Assembly: GCA_009885695.1 (NCBI GenBank)
Contig: VFKE01000071.1
Location: forward strand, 1-35,200
Source: Verrucomicrobiota bacterium
GTDB lineage: Bacteria > Verrucomicrobiota > Verrucomicrobiia > Verrucomicrobiales > Verrucomicrobiaceae
Direction of reading: 5' to 3'
Length of the DNA: 35,200 nt
This document shows positions 33,935-35,200 of this stretch, piece by piece; the first letter of the stretch is position 1, and every line of letters begins with the position of its first letter. The translations under genes and the position numbers were made by a program. The notes under the pieces were generated by a model. That model ran no database searches, had not been told where the DNA came from, and saw only the letters and a list, made by a program, of their open reading frames with translations.

Positions 33935-35104
33935 ATGAACTTGGGAAAAAAGCAATTTTCGATCAGCCTCCGGGAATCATCTCTCACGGCTTTGGTGCTG
34001 GCCATGATCTTCTGTCATGTTGGTTCTCCCTTGAGGGCGCAGAGCCCGGGCAAGCGTTCGACGGCATTACCCCCCATTCAAACGGCGGCGAGCGATGAGA
34101 GGGGGCGTATCATTGTTAATGGTGAACCTTTTTTTCCCATTTTGCTTTATGGTGTTCCGGCTGATGCGGAGACGTTGAGACGGATTCACGAGCACGGCTT
34201 CAACATGGTGACGGTCGCAAGAACGGAGGATGCGGAGGCGGCCCGGGAGGCTGGAATGTATGGTGCGGCGCATGGAAAAAAGATCGACAAATTCGACAGC
34301 ATACTTCTCGGCATGGGGATGGACAGTCCCGTGCTCAATCTGAAGGAGCCCCTGCTGGAGAATCTGAAGGTCGACCTTGAGAAAGTCAGGCAAAAAATCC
34401 CGAATCGCCCGGTCATGCATGCCATCGGATACTGGCTGGACGAGCCTGCCGGAGTCAGGGCCAATAAACTTCCTCCTTCGGATAAATATGAGGCGGTGGT
34501 TCAGGCCATTGATGTGGCCGCTCCTTATCTCTATCCGGTGCCTTATCAGCCCATCCGCAGCGTGGGCGAGGCTGTGGGGAGGGCTTCCGCCGCTTCCCAG
34601 GGGAAGAAGCCTCTTATTCCCATCCTTCAAATTTTCACATGGACCGCCAGTGATCGTTATCCGAGCGCTGCGGAACTGAAGTGCATGGTTTACCTCTCGA
34701 TGATCCATGGGGCCCGTGGAATTGGCTTTTATTCCTTTCGCAATGTGACGGGCAAGAAGGGTACCACGTTTGATCAGGAGCAGCCCGGGGTCTGGAACTC
34801 ACTGAAGGACGTGATTGCTGAACTGGCTCAAATCGGTCCCTTCATGCTTGACGCCACACCGGATGCTACGGTGACGCTGGCCGAGGGGGCGTCAGACGTG
34901 GAAATCAGCGCCGTGACTCGCGTCGGTTCACGCATGATCCTGCTCGCTAATCCCAATGAGAAAGCCAGGGAAGTGACTCTGCAATTCACAACCACCCAGG
35001 ATGGCATACTCAAGCCGGTGGGTTCTGGATCCGGGTTCACCATTATAAGTGGTCGTGCCAGGGTTGTGCTCGAGGCCAATGCTGCAGTGGCATTCCAATA
35101 CTAG
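33935..35104 (+). CDS. Secreted TIM-barrel glycosidase-like protein
   Basis: The 389-residue protein begins with a signal peptide (to about residue 35, PLRAQ). IIVNGEPFFPILLYGVP (59-75) resembles the first strand of glycoside hydrolase TIM barrels of the GH5/GH2-like clan. HEHGFNMVTV, AIGYWLDEPAG (Glu170, possible acid), APYLYPVPYQP and CMVYLSMIHGARGIGFYSF follow in barrel order, then a short beta-sandwich (about 325-389). No catalytic nucleophile could be assigned with certainty. The ATG at 33935 is chosen because upstream sequence in the same frame belongs to the RHS fragment. It ends two bases before the BIME-like copy at 35104 and stands alone. Confidence 0.75.
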   Translation: MNLGKKQFSISLRESSLTALVLAMIFCHVGSPLRAQSPGKRSTALPPIQTAASDERGRIIVNGEPFFPILLYGVPADAETLRRIHEHGFNMVTVARTEDAEAAREAGMYGAAHGKKIDKFDSILLGMGMDSPVLNLKEPLLENLKVDLEKVRQKIPNRPVMHAIGYWLDEPAGVRANKLPPSDKYEAVVQAIDVAAPYLYPVPYQPIRSVGEAVGRASAASQGKKPLIPILQIFTWTASDRYPSAAELKCMVYLSMIHGARGIGFYSFRNVTGKKGTTFDQEQPGVWNSLKDVIAELAQIGPFMLDATPDATVTLAEGASDVEISAVTRVGSRMILLANPNEKAREVTLQFTTTQDGILKPVGSGSGFTIISGRARVVLEANAAVAFQY

Positions 35105-35200
35105 GGCGGTTTAAATAATTTCGTAGCCGCGTTCGTGTTGCGCAGCCGCGAAGCGAAAACGCGGGGAATATGGAAGCTCTCCCCGCAGTCGCGAAGCGAA
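35104..35200 (-). repeat. BIME-like REP element, copy 3 (partial)
   Basis: Read on the minus strand it ends ACGAACGCGGCTACGAAATTATTTAAACCGCC in parts, and includes the CGCGTTTTCGCTTCGCGGCTGCG unit seen in copy 2. It begins right after the stop of the glycosidase-like gene and runs past the window end, so its left unit is not visible. Confidence 0.75.

Noticed and set aside
1-35200. tRNA, rRNA or tmRNA genes
   Set aside because: None recognised on either strand by eye.

Overview
The window looks like a chromosomal segment from a GC-rich, Gram-negative-type bacterium of the Planctomycetes-Verrucomicrobia-Chlamydiae group, most likely Verrucomicrobiota. The reasons are a paired cytochrome-c/DUF1549/DUF1553 gene and DUF1501 gene (29222-33569), a DUF2339 giant membrane protein, secreted lipoproteins with lipoboxes, a McsA-McsB-ClpC cluster outside Firmicutes, a eukaryotic-type Ser/Thr kinase with a periplasmic sensor, and several toxin-antitoxin pairs with dispersed palindromic repeats. 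This assignment is inference from gene content only. No rRNA, tRNA, CRISPR array, prophage or intact transposase was seen.

Layout. 1-1720: end of metK and complete ahcY (SAM cycle) with a strong intrinsic terminator. 1790-4831: accessory island with a DUF3368/UPF0175 toxin-antitoxin pair, a second diverged copy of the ahcY 3' end plus its terminator, a ParE/RelE-type pair, and two genes of a hydrolase operon that lost its outer halves. 5163-9848: DUF2339 membrane protein, a LolD-type ABC ATPase without its permease, and a third toxin-antitoxin pair (RHH/PIN). 9902-15070: ilvE, mcsA, mcsB and clpC, all on the plus strand and tightly spaced, the protein-arginine-phosphorylation proteolysis module without ctsR. 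15071-15579: non-coding, rich in palindromic repeats. 15580-17421: typA/bipA on the minus strand.

17552-25238: seven minus-strand genes with gaps of 51 bases or less or overlaps, probably one operon read from 25238 downward: SDH-family Clp-fold serine protease, parvulin lipoprotein, beta-hydroxyacid-dehydrogenase-like oxidoreductase, YgfZ/GcvT-like folate protein, small lipoprotein, secreted cyclophilin, and a membrane Ser/Thr kinase with HEAT-like and beta-sandwich sensor regions. The recurring theme is envelope protein folding and quality control.

25380-35200: a more accessory, carbohydrate-oriented part: secreted sialate O-acetylesterase-like protein, a CelD/FemAB-like GNAT protein, an 866-base non-coding stretch packed with at least four kinds of repeat, the PSD1-type cytochrome and DUF1501 pair, a 92-bp MITE with 17-bp terminal inverted repeats and 11-bp target duplications, a decayed RHS/YD-repeat fragment, and a secreted TIM-barrel glycosidase-like protein. 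The most notable non-coding signal is a dispersed double-hairpin (BIME-like) repeat family at about 15.2-15.4, 28.5 and 35.1 kb whose stems covary between copies.
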